A stretch of 53,012 nucleotides of DNA. Origin: Lachnospiraceae bacterium. GTDB taxonomy: Bacteria > Bacillota > Clostridia > Lachnospirales > Lachnospiraceae. Below the pieces are notes generated by a model. It saw nothing but the letters and a program-made list of their open reading frames with translations. It was not told the origin of the DNA and did no database searches. Location of the stretch: the NCBI GenBank assembly GCA_021772075.1, contig JAETNQ010000026.1, positions 1-53,012 on the forward strand. Direction: 5' to 3'. Made by a program: the position numbers and the translations under genes. Shown here one piece after another: positions 17,288-24,190 of this stretch; the stretch's first letter is position 1; every line of letters begins with the position of its first letter.

Positions 17288-18106
17288 ATGGTTGAATTTG
17301 GTGAGAAACTAAAAAGGGCAAGAGAAGAAAAAGGGATGACGCAGCAGACCTTGTCGGATCATCTCTATGTTACCAGACAGGCCGTGTCCCGTTGGGAATG
17401 CGGGGCGCGGTATCCAGACCTCTTGACAGCTAAGAAATTATCAGAAGTATTAGAGGTGTCTCTGGATGAGTTGCTGTCTGGCGAGGAAGTGAAAAAATGT
17501 GTTGAAAAGAATCCGGTTGTGGAGTCTCCCACTATAGGCCGAGTACAATCTGCACTATATGCTTTTGCCGGAATAGCATATTTGCTTATGGGAATTTTCG
17601 CAAGTCGATTTATGATACTGGAACTTCCAGAGGCGGAACCACAGGTAATAGGATATGGGATATCTTATTTCTTGGGATATGTGCTGATTACGTTGTTGCT
17701 TTTTTGCGGACTGGCATTTTCCATTCGCGGGAAATTAACACCCAAAAAGACAGGAGTAATTGCAGCGGCCTATTTTGGTATGACGATTTTCTCAAATATT
17801 TTTGAAATTGCTCAGACTTCAAATGTGTGGCCGGTTGTGCTTCAAAGTATTATTTGCCTGATCTGCATTGCCGTTATGGTCGGATATTATTTCCGGGCGA
17901 GGAGAGTTTCGTCTATACCAGTGTATTGTGTAGCTGCATTTGGAATGATAAGAAGCGGTATCATGTACTTCCAAATGCTTCAGTTTGAAAATGACTTTGC
18001 ATTCATTGTGAGAACTATATGGCTGATGGCGATTGTGGGGTATATGGGCTTAATGGCATATCAAGCATATGCGCTGGAGAAAAAATGGTGTTTAGCAATA
18101 AAATGA
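17288..18106 (+). CDS. XRE regulator with multi-helix membrane domain
   Basis: 272-residue protein with an N-terminal XRE helix-turn-helix (about 4-65, 'MTQQTLSDHLYVTRQAVSRW', 'VSLDELLSGEE') and about six hydrophobic helices from residue 90 to the end. Such membrane-embedded XRE regulators are common in Firmicutes; the signal is unknown. AAAGGTGG lies 9 bases before the chosen ATG; a TTG three codons earlier is possible. The gene sits between two 85-bp direct repeats together with the KTR gene, suggesting it arrived as a cassette. Confidence 0.85.
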   Translation: MVEFGEKLKRAREEKGMTQQTLSDHLYVTRQAVSRWECGARYPDLLTAKKLSEVLEVSLDELLSGEEVKKCVEKNPVVESPTIGRVQSALYAFAGIAYLLMGIFASRFMILELPEAEPQVIGYGISYFLGYVLITLLLFCGLAFSIRGKLTPKKTGVIAAAYFGMTIFSNIFEIAQTSNVWPVVLQSIICLICIAVMVGYYFRARRVSSIPVYCVAAFGMIRSGIMYFQMLQFENDFAFIVRTIWLMAIVGYMGLMAYQAYALEKKWCLAIK

Positions 18107-18137
18107 TGAAGATTTTGAGAAATTGGAGGAATGCTTA

Positions 18138-18326
18138 GTGCAAAAAGTAGACTGGGTACGGTGTCCGGCTTGTAGGAATAAGACTCGTACCAGGATTAGA
18201 GAGGATACAGTTTTGAAAAATTATCCTCTCTATTGTCCAAAATGTAAACAAGAAAATTTGATTGAAGCAGAAAATTTACATATAACAGTTATCAAAGAGC
18301 CAGACGCTAAGACGCAGAGCCGATAA
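18138..18326 (+). CDS. Cysteine-rich KTR domain protein
   Basis: 62-residue zinc-ribbon protein with two CxxC pairs, 'VRCPACRNKTRTRIREDT' and 'YPLYCPKCKQENLIEA', and the ending 'VIKEPDAKTQSR' typical of cysteine-rich KTR proteins. These occur on Tn916-like elements, often beside tetracycline-resistance genes; their function is unknown. GTG with GGAGG 8 bases ahead is the start. The stop codon lies in the terminator stem. No resistance gene is adjacent, so this is probably a leftover of a larger element. Confidence 0.85.
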   Translation: MQKVDWVRCPACRNKTRTRIREDTVLKNYPLYCPKCKQENLIEAENLHITVIKEPDAKTQSR

Positions 18327-18375
18327 CCCTATTGAGAAATCACACTCGCAGGTTATCGGCTCTGTTTGTTTTTGT
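18316..18375 (+). terminator. Strong terminator after KTR gene
   Basis: Perfect 13-bp stem AGAGCCGATAACC / GGTTATCGGCTCT with a 22-base loop, followed by TGTTTGTTTTTG. Confidence 0.85.
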
Positions 18376-18392
18376 CACATTCTGTCGAACAA

Positions 18393-18477
18393 TTTTCAAA
18401 ATATTAGACCGTTCATAACTCATCCATAACTTATCCAGAAGTCGGTGGTTTATAATGGCAGAAAACGAGAGAAACCA
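18393..18477 (+). repeat. 85-bp direct repeat, copy B
   Basis: Second copy of the 85-bp repeat found 1.3 kb upstream, immediately after the KTR terminator. The differences are a handful of substitutions, with no indels. Confidence 0.85.
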
Positions 18478-18508
18478 GCAGAAACAAGGAACTCTTGTCC
18501 TGCTGGCT

Positions 18509-18880
18509 TCACTTAGAGTCTTTCGTTTCGGACCCGGATTGGCGGGCAAGTAACTGCTCGACCATACAGTCCACGGTGTTCAGCATGAATTTCCGATCTT
18601 CGGAACTGCACACCTGAAATTTCCCGATGAGATGCTGTATTTCTTCCTCATCCTCTGTGCTGTCCGGGTTGAACAGTATGTTCGCTGAAATTCCTAACCG
18701 ATTCACAATCGGATAGAGAATTTCAAAGGAAGGGTTCATCTGTCCCTTCTCTATGTTCTGGATGGTCTTGATTGCCACATGGCAATCATCCGCCAGTTCC
18801 TGTTGGGTTAGTTTGCAGTCGTGCCTTGCAGTGCGGATACAGCTACCCAAATGTACTAATTTGTCTTTCGGCATAATCAT
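18509..18880 (-). CDS. XRE repressor of Tn916-like type (ORF9-like)
   Basis: 123-residue regulator with an N-terminal XRE helix-turn-helix (about 10-65, 'LTQQELADDCHVAIKTIQNI', 'MNPSFEILYPIVNRLGIS') and an acidic, helical C-terminus. It is encoded opposite to the downstream sigma-factor/HTH pair, the same arrangement as ORF9 opposite ORF7-ORF8 in Tn916. There ORF9 represses transfer-related transcription. GTGAGGTGA precedes the ATG. Repeated TCGTRCCGAT words just upstream are candidate operators for autoregulation. Confidence 0.8.
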   Translation of the reverse strand: MIMPKDKLVHLGSCIRTARHDCKLTQQELADDCHVAIKTIQNIEKGQMNPSFEILYPIVNRLGISANILFNPDSTEDEEEIQHLIGKFQVCSSEDRKFMLNTVDCMVEQLLARQSGSETKDSK

Positions 18881-18896
18881 TCACCTCACATATATT

Positions 18897-18965
18897 CTAT
18901 CGTGCCGATTTGGGTTTTCACATTCCCTAATCGTACCGATGATTTATGTACGATTATACCGATTT
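18897..18965. promoter_or_regulatory. Operator-like repeats upstream of the XRE repressor
   Basis: Three related words, ATCGTGCCGAT, TCGTACCGAT and GATTATACCGAT, lie in the same orientation about 25-31 bases apart. A perfect inverted pair TCGTAC / GTACGA spans 18931-18953. They sit directly before the minus-strand repressor start. Confidence 0.6.
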
Positions 18966-19074
18966 TGAAAAATAGAATACGCAAAGCTCTGCTGAGAGGC
19001 CCAATAAAAAAAACGGCTTTTCGCAGCAGGGCTTATTGTGCGTGCCATCTGTGACCTGCCGTTAGGAGGAAATC

Positions 19075-19140
19075 ATGGATGGCATTATTTTTGTAAAAGG
19101 ATACAGGCTCCGGCCGGGTGAGCCGTTAAAAAAATCTTAG
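19075..19140 (+). CDS. Short ORF ending at a possible -1 frameshift site
   Basis: 21-residue frame ('MDGIIFVKGYRLRPGEPLKK' plus Ser) with a near-perfect ribosome binding site TTAGGAGG four bases before ATG. It ends just after A AAA AAA, a canonical -1 slippery heptamer in the right phase. The -1 frame is open for another 98 codons to 19433 and begins protein-like with 'ILACDAEFYTLAYAGYCVFG'. Either a programmed frameshift joins the two or a base was lost in the A-run. It lies in the Tn916-like regulatory region; function unknown. Confidence 0.5.
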   Translation: MDGIIFVKGYRLRPGEPLKKS

Positions 19141-19363
19141 CTTGCGATGCGGAGTTTTATACCCTCGCATATGCAGGATACTGCGTATTCGGCAAGCATT
19201 ATCATACCTATTTTCATATTCTGGAACATTACGTCAGGAAGCAACGGAAGCTCCCTGGCGTTTTTCTATGTCTAATTCTGACGAAATCCCACGATTGCCG
19301 TAGGAGCAGAAGCCCTCCCTTCCCTGTCTGTTTTGTGCCTCGACTGATTGTAAAACAGCCCGT

Positions 19364-19648
19364 GAAAAATTTTTTTGAGAAATTTTCAAAAACCTTTCCG
19401 GTTTGGGGTGAGCAGATTTGTCTTAGTAGTTAAAGGGACAAAAGGATGATATTGCCGCCTGAAAAAATTTTATAAGAAATTTTGAAAAACCTTTCCGGTT
19501 TGGGGTAGGCAGATTCGTCTTAGTAGTTCAAAGAGGGACAAAAGGACGATTTTGCCATCCAGAAAAAAATTTTTGAGAAATTTTGAAAAACCTTTCCGGT
19601 TTTGCATGGGCAGATTTGTCTTAGTAGTTCAAAGGAGGCGATAAGGAC
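19364..19648 (+). repeat. Three ~100-bp tandem repeats upstream of the sigma gene
   Basis: Units start at 19364, 19461 and 19562. Each contains an A/T-rich GAAAAAATTTTTTGAGAAATTT-like block, then AAAACCTTTCCGGTTT (a small AAACC/GGTTT hairpin), a GGCAGATTTG word and TCTTAGTAGTTCAAAG. The spacing of 97 and 101 bases is kept despite sequence drift. The last unit ends about 30 bases before the sigma-factor start. Confidence 0.85.
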
Positions 19649-19680
19649 CACTCAAAACTGCATAGAAAGGGGGAACGATC

Positions 19681-20115
19681 ATGTCGGCTCCCTTAAGAGA
19701 TAAGGACTGCATCATTGCCATATTTGACAGTTTTGCCAAGACTGTGATGAAGAACGAGTGCAGGAATGCAGTGGAACAGGAAAAAAGAAAACGACAAAAA
19801 GAACATACGGCGACAGAGAAGATGCAGTATCTGTTTGAAACACAGGTGCAGGAAGACGTCTATCCATCCGAGCATCTGGTTCTGCAGGGGAAATCCCATA
19901 TCTGTGTGATTACCTGTGAACTGCTGTACAATGCCATGCTGAAATTGACGGAAACACAGCGGGAAGTACTGATCCTGGATTTCTGGTATGGGTACACGGA
20001 TACGGAGATTGCTGCACAGTTTTCTGTGACACCAAGAACAATCTACAACTGGCGGCAGAAGGCTTTTGCTGCCATACGAAAGTATTATGAAAGGAACCAT
20101 TATGAAAGAAAATGA
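19681..20115 (+). CDS. Sigma-70-family factor of conjugative element (ORF7-like)
   Basis: 144-residue sigma factor. Region 2 is reduced; the recognisable part is region 4 (about 92-140) with 'LTETQREVLILDFWYGYTDT' and helix-turn-helix 'EIAAQFSVTPRTIYNW'. Equivalent genes occur in Tn916-type elements ahead of an HTH_16 gene, as here, where the two overlap by 14 bases. GGGGGAAC precedes the ATG. Upstream tandem repeats and an opposing XRE repressor suggest tight control. It likely directs transcription of element genes no longer present downstream. Confidence 0.85.
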   Translation: MSAPLRDKDCIIAIFDSFAKTVMKNECRNAVEQEKRKRQKEHTATEKMQYLFETQVQEDVYPSEHLVLQGKSHICVITCELLYNAMLKLTETQREVLILDFWYGYTDTEIAAQFSVTPRTIYNWRQKAFAAIRKYYERNHYERK

Positions 20116-20350
20116 ACTTACATATGAGCTGATCTGCGCCGCCGTAAGAGGCGAGCGCGAAGCTCTCGACCAGATTCTAATTTACTATGACGATTATATC
20201 AACACATTAGCGACTGTGAAGGCAGAGGACGCCCAGGGGAAAGAGTATCAGTATGTCGATGGGGATTTAAAGACGCGGATTCAGATGAAGCTGGTGGATG
20301 CCATACCGAAATGGAGGGGACTTAGAAATGTTGACGACAGATTTATTTGA
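20102..20350 (+). CDS. HTH_16-type protein (ORF8-like)
   Basis: 82-residue helix-turn-helix protein: 'LTYELICAAVRGEREALDQI' then 'YYDDYINTLATV' and 'DGDLKTRIQMKLVDAIPKW'. It is homologous to the gene near 2.4 kb and to a fragment near 3.3 kb. AAAGGAA precedes the ATG and the gene overlaps the sigma gene's end. In Tn916 the counterpart lies between the sigma-like gene and xis/int; here a DUF3825 gene follows instead, with its start inside this gene's 3' end. Confidence 0.8.
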   Translation: MKENELTYELICAAVRGEREALDQILIYYDDYINTLATVKAEDAQGKEYQYVDGDLKTRIQMKLVDAIPKWRGLRNVDDRFI

Positions 20351-21137
20351 TTTTGCCTATGTGCCGGATTGGTACGGGCAGTTGGACGAGTTATCAAGGA
20401 TGGCCCTGCCGGAGCCGTGGCGGTTTAAGAAGCCAGCCAATGAGACAAAGAACGTAGATACTCCTATCCTTGAGCGATACATACATATCATTTTTCGCAA
20501 GCAATGCATTGAGTTTAATTCAGCAAGGGATGCCAGAAGAGCATCGCAGTTCTTCCATGTGGAGAATGAGCGTGCGTGTTTCCATACCGGGCTTTACAAC
20601 AGCCGGTATAAGGGAATCTATGCCTTCTTTGACCGGAACCACAAGAAGGATTCCATGTTGGACTGGTATTTCCGGGGATTCTGTGACGAACTGTCACCGT
20701 GGCTTCGATACATACAGCCGCTGCCGCAGAAGCCTTCCTACTATATGGCGCAGAGGGGCGCAGGCTTTAATCCGGACTGGCCGATAAGGGTAAAGGTAGA
20801 ACACATATTGGGGGATGAAGAAAATCTGGAGCGGATTCCAGCTAAAATCCGCAAGGCAAAGAACCTGCCGCTTTTATTTGAAACAGCGGTGGAGCTTGGC
20901 AGGCGGCGGGCCGTGGTGGAACCAGGGCTTGTGGTGCCGCAGGGGTACCAGGGGAAGATACAGTACCTTCTCCCGGTCTATCTGACGAACATGAAAAAGC
21001 CAGACCTTGCCATGACGTTGGCAGTCATGGACGGCTATTACATGGGACACACCTGCCTGACATTGGAGATGGCCTACTTAAATGCCAGGGTAATCGCAAG
21101 ACCGCTGGCTCCGTGGCTTACAGAATTAGTGCGGTAG
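20328..21137 (+). CDS. DUF3825 domain protein
   Basis: 269-residue DUF3825 protein. The domain is recognisable from 'FDFAYVPDWYGQLDELSRMA' at the N-terminus, 'FHTGLYNSRYKGIYAFF' near residue 85 and the C-terminal 'LVPQGYQGKIQYLLPVYL' with 'GHTCLTLEMAYLNARVI'. It has been suggested to have an OST-HTH/nucleic-acid-associated role in the family, but the reaction is unknown. GGAGGG lies 10 bases before the chosen ATG, and the start overlaps the HTH_16 gene. It ends the Tn916-like operon before a strong terminator. Confidence 0.75.
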   Translation: MLTTDLFDFAYVPDWYGQLDELSRMALPEPWRFKKPANETKNVDTPILERYIHIIFRKQCIEFNSARDARRASQFFHVENERACFHTGLYNSRYKGIYAFFDRNHKKDSMLDWYFRGFCDELSPWLRYIQPLPQKPSYYMAQRGAGFNPDWPIRVKVEHILGDEENLERIPAKIRKAKNLPLLFETAVELGRRRAVVEPGLVVPQGYQGKIQYLLPVYLTNMKKPDLAMTLAVMDGYYMGHTCLTLEMAYLNARVIARPLAPWLTELVR

Positions 21138-21159
21138 AGATAAAGGATTAGAGAAAGAG

Positions 21160-21206
21160 AACGCCCGACAAGATGCACTACGATTGTGCCTTGTCGGGCG
21201 TTTTTT
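21160..21206 (+). terminator. Strong terminator after DUF3825 gene
   Basis: Perfect 12-bp stem AACGCCCGACAA / TTGTCGGGCGTT with an 18-19 base loop, followed by six Ts. It marks the border between the Tn916-like operon and the prophage. Confidence 0.9.
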
Positions 21207-21380
21207 GCCTTTTCCGAGGGTTTCCTTTTGTCATCCAGGTGATTGATTTTATCCATTGTGCAGAAACAGCTATTTGAAAATTCAACTTTTACTATAAGGC
21301 TGTTGAGCTAAATTCAGATGGTTTTTCTGAGATAAGGACAAGCCTATGCTCCCCTTCTGAAAAAAATTGAAACAAATTTT

Positions 21381-21409
21381 TTAAAGGTGCAATTACCTTG
21401 CACCTTTAA
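21381..21409. promoter_or_regulatory. Perfect 12-bp inverted repeat before the prophage early genes
   Basis: TTAAAGGTGCAA and its complement flank a 5-base loop TTACC, about 45 bases before the first early gene. No T-run follows on either strand, so an operator or RNA hairpin is more likely than a terminator. The rest of the 250-base gap shows nothing clear. Confidence 0.5.
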
Positions 21410-21455
21410 CCGTTATTCTTGCTTCACAAAGCAGACAGGAAGGAGGTGAGCAAGG

Positions 21456-21791
21456 GTGAAGATGTCCGTAAACGAGCGGCGGGAAGCGATTTTAAGTATT
21501 TTATGCAGACGCCGGGAAGAAACTGTGGCAAATCTGGCACAGGAGTTGGAAGTGAGCCGCAGGACAATTTTATACGATATTGAGGCACTCACCCTTGCTC
21601 ATCCTCTGGAAACGGTGCGGGGACGGTATGGCGGAGGCGTCCGGGTTGCAGACGGCTATTACATCGGACGTAAATATCTGAAACCAAGCCAGCAGGAGCT
21701 TCTAAAGAGGCTGTCCGAGCAGTTGGACGGTGAGGACCTCGCCACCATGAACAGCATCCTTTCTGAGTTTGCTTTGAAAACCGAGAAATGA
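21456..21791 (+). CDS. HTH (DeoR/WYL-like N-terminal) phage regulator
   Basis: 111-residue protein with a winged helix of the HTH_11/DeoR type: 'ERREAILSILCRRREETVAN', 'LAQELEVSRRTILYDIEALT', 'GRYGGGVRV'. It resembles the DNA-binding part of WYL or BirA-like regulators without the effector domain. GTG is chosen with AAGGAGGTGAG 7 bases ahead; an ATG two codons on is the alternative. It opens the prophage early operon and may control it. Confidence 0.75.
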   Translation: MKMSVNERREAILSILCRRREETVANLAQELEVSRRTILYDIEALTLAHPLETVRGRYGGGVRVADGYYIGRKYLKPSQQELLKRLSEQLDGEDLATMNSILSEFALKTEK

Positions 21792-21815
21792 CGGAGGTGA
21801 AAGGATACGGAAAAA

Positions 21816-22148
21816 GTGTATGTTTGCAGTCCCTATCGAGGGGACGTGGAACGGAACACCCGTCTGGCGAGGCAGTATGCCAGGTTCGTTTATGACAAAG
21901 GGTTCCTTCCGGTAGTGCCGCATCTGTATTTCCCGCAGTTCCTTGAGGAACAGAAGGAGCAGGAGCGTCTGGCCGGGATGGAGTTCGGACTTTCCCTGAT
22001 GCTTCAGTGCCGTGAGGTGTGGGTATTCGGGGAGCAGATGAGCGAAGGGATGTGCAGGGAGATTTCCTATGCAGTGCGTCATGGAATCCCGGTACGGTAT
22101 TTTGCCAGTTCAGACGGAGCATTTGCAGAAAGGAGCGTAGGCAGATGA
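21816..22148 (+). CDS. DUF4406 / nucleoside deoxyribosyltransferase-like protein
   Basis: 110-residue protein with 'VCSPYRGDVERNTRLARQYA' at the start, 'GFLPVVPHLYFPQFL' in the middle and 'LMLQCREVWVFGEQMSEGM' towards the end. This is the Rossmann-like layout of DUF4406 proteins related to nucleoside 2-deoxyribosyltransferases. A role in nucleotide metabolism during phage replication is inference. No in-frame ATG is available upstream; the GTG is used with GAAAGG ahead. The 3' end overlaps the next gene by 4 bases. Confidence 0.75.
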   Translation: MYVCSPYRGDVERNTRLARQYARFVYDKGFLPVVPHLYFPQFLEEQKEQERLAGMEFGLSLMLQCREVWVFGEQMSEGMCREISYAVRHGIPVRYFASSDGAFAERSVGR

Positions 22149-22453
22149 ATGAGGAATTATTGAAGATTGCGGATGGGCTGCTGGTAGTGGCCGAGGGCAT
22201 CCGCGCAATGGCGGGAGGCAATACGGCTGGTGACAGTCCGGCAGAAACACACGCAGATGCTGGTAAGGCCGGAACGTCTGAACCTGAAAAGACAGTTACT
22301 ATTGAGGACGTCCGTGCGGTGCTGGCGGCAAAATCACAGGACGGCAAGACCAAAGAGGTCAAGGCGCTGCTGATGAAGTATGATGCCGGGAAGCTGTCTG
22401 GCGTCAAGCCGGAGGACTATGCCGCCCTTCTTAAAGAAGCGGAGGTGCTCTGA
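22145..22453 (+). CDS. Phage hypothetical protein
   Basis: 102 residues: a helical N-terminus 'LLKIADGLLVVAEGIRAMAG', a low-complexity Ala/Gly/Asp linker and a C-terminal helical part 'VTIEDVRAVLAAKSQDGKTK' then 'EVKALLMKYDAGKLSGVKPE'. The C-terminal part resembles a small helical domain common in phage early operons. No function is known. ATGA-type overlaps join it to both neighbours. Confidence 0.6.
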   Translation: MNEELLKIADGLLVVAEGIRAMAGGNTAGDSPAETHADAGKAGTSEPEKTVTIEDVRAVLAAKSQDGKTKEVKALLMKYDAGKLSGVKPEDYAALLKEAEVL

Positions 22454-23580
22454 TGGGCGCTCATGCCCGCTTTTCCCCATCTGCCAGTAAGCGTTATCTG
22501 AACTGTCCTCCGGCTTTACGTCTGGAGGAGCAGTTCGCAGATGAGGAGAGCGTCTATGCGGCTGAAGGTACTGCCGGACACGCTATGGCAGAACACCTTG
22601 TTAAGAAATACCTGAAGCGGAGAACCCGCCGCCCGGTATCGGATTATTACTCGGATGACCTTTTGGAAGCGGTGGAGGAGTATGTGGCCTATGTGGTGGA
22701 GCAGATCGAAGCTGCCAGGCGGGAGTGCGCCTCCCCTATCCTTTCGGTGGAGCAGAGGGTGGATGTATCGGAGTATGTGGCGGACTGCTTTGGGACAGCG
22801 GACATGATGATCGTGACCGACAGAAAGGTCCATATCATCGATCTGAAACTTGGCCGGGGCGTTCCGGTGTATGCCGAGGAAAATCCGCAGCTTATGATCT
22901 ATGGCCTGGGTGTCCTGCTGATTGCGGAGATGCTCTATGACATTGACACGGTGGAAATGACCATCGTGCAGCCGAGGCTTGAAATCTTAAGCACCTGGGA
23001 AATGGCAGCCGATGACCTGAAAGCGTGGGGCGAGGAAGTCCTGCGTCCGAAGGGAGCGATGGCGCTTGCCGGAGAGGGTGAGTTCTGTGCCGGGGACTGG
23101 TGTCGGTTCTGTAAGGCGAAGAACACCTGCAGGGCAAGGGCAGAGTCGTTTCTGAAGCTGGCGCAGAAGGAGTTTGCCCCTCCTCCCACCTTATCGGATG
23201 AGGAGATCGCGGAGGTGTTAAAGGTTGCGGACGAACTGTCCAAATGGGCGGCGGATGTATATGCCTATGCACAGGATGAAGCGGTCACTCATGGAAAAGA
23301 GTGGAGCGGGTTCAAGCTGGTGGAGGGCCGGACGAACCGGAAGTACACCGATGAGCAGGAAGTCATCGCCGCTGCCAACGCTGCCGGGTATACGGATATT
23401 TTCAAGCGTTCCCTGATCGGCATTACAGAGATGCAGAAGCTGATGGGAAAAAAGAAGTTTGATGCGGTTTTGGGTTCGCTGGTGTATAAGCCGCAGGGCA
23501 AGATCACCCTGGTCCCGGAATCGGACAAACGGGAAGCCATTCATAAATCAACCGCTGCGGCGGATTTTCAGGAGGATTAA
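22453..23580 (+). CDS. DUF2800 protein, Cas4/RecB-like nuclease
   Basis: 375-residue phage protein of the DUF2800 family, a PD-(D/E)XK nuclease relative of Cas4/RecB. Nuclease core motifs are an early Glu/His region 'EGTAGHAMAEHLVKKYLKRR', 'GTADMMIVTD' and the D-x-K strand 'VHIIDLKLGRGVPV' (about residue 130). A cysteine cluster 'CAGDWCRFCKAKNTC' near residue 215 resembles the Fe-S-binding segment of Cas4. It probably processes DNA ends in recombination or replication, acting with the DUF2815 protein encoded next. Confidence 0.85.
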   Translation: MGAHARFSPSASKRYLNCPPALRLEEQFADEESVYAAEGTAGHAMAEHLVKKYLKRRTRRPVSDYYSDDLLEAVEEYVAYVVEQIEAARRECASPILSVEQRVDVSEYVADCFGTADMMIVTDRKVHIIDLKLGRGVPVYAEENPQLMIYGLGVLLIAEMLYDIDTVEMTIVQPRLEILSTWEMAADDLKAWGEEVLRPKGAMALAGEGEFCAGDWCRFCKAKNTCRARAESFLKLAQKEFAPPPTLSDEEIAEVLKVADELSKWAADVYAYAQDEAVTHGKEWSGFKLVEGRTNRKYTDEQEVIAAANAAGYTDIFKRSLIGITEMQKLMGKKKFDAVLGSLVYKPQGKITLVPESDKREAIHKSTAAADFQED

Positions 23581-23582
23581 TC

Positions 23583-24125
23583 ATGAGTAATACACAGAAC
23601 AAAACCAAAGTTATCGTACCCTGCCGTTTTTCCTATCTCCATTGTTGGGAGCCGGATTCCATCAACGGCAGCGAACCGAAGTACAGCGTGTCTGCCATTA
23701 TTCCGAAGTCAGATACTAAGACTGTGGAGGCGATCAAGGCTGCGGTGGAACAGGCCAAGAAGGATTCCGTTTCCAAGTGGGGCGGCAAGATTCCGGCCAA
23801 CTTAAAGCTGCCTTTGCGTGACGGTGATATCGACCGCCCGGATGATGAAGCGTATGCAGGATGCTACTTCTTTAATGCCAACAGCCGACAGGCCCCGGAG
23901 ATCGTGGATGCCCAGGTGCAGCCGATCTTGAACCAGGCAGAGGTGTATTCCGGTTGTTACGGCAGGATCAGCGTGACCTTCTACGGTTACAACAGTAATG
24001 GCAATCGTGGCATTGCTGCCGGACTTGGCAACATCCAGAAGCTGCGTGACGGTGATCCGCTCGGCGGCAGAACCCGTGCAGAGGATGACTTTGAGCCGGA
24101 GGCAGACGAGGACTTCCTTTCCTAA
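23583..24125 (+). CDS. DUF2815 protein, probable ssDNA-binding protein
   Basis: 180-residue DUF2815 protein. Recognisable segments are 'VIVPCRFSYLHCWEPDSING', 'KYSVSAIIPKSDTKTVEAIK' and 'DAQVQPILNQAEVYSGCYGR'. It ends with an acidic tail 'DFEPEADEDFLS' like those of single-stranded DNA-binding proteins. Together with its position between the nuclease and DNA polymerase, this suggests an OB-fold ssDNA-binding role; that is inference. AGGAGG precedes the ATG. Confidence 0.8.
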   Translation: MSNTQNKTKVIVPCRFSYLHCWEPDSINGSEPKYSVSAIIPKSDTKTVEAIKAAVEQAKKDSVSKWGGKIPANLKLPLRDGDIDRPDDEAYAGCYFFNANSRQAPEIVDAQVQPILNQAEVYSGCYGRISVTFYGYNSNGNRGIAAGLGNIQKLRDGDPLGGRTRAEDDFEPEADEDFLS

Positions 24126-24190
24126 CCATTCAAAGGGTGGCGGGCAGCCGCCGCCCGGTACATAGCAAGAGGAAGGAGGACCTGAAACCT

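Noticed and set aside
19364-19648. CRISPR array
   Set aside because: Only three units, whole units are similar (no unique spacers), ~100-base period and no cas genes nearby.
21589-22407. 272-codon minus-strand frame across the early phage genes
   Set aside because: Low-complexity Ser/Pro/Ala composition typical of a shadow frame; the plus-strand DUF4406 and neighbours explain the region.
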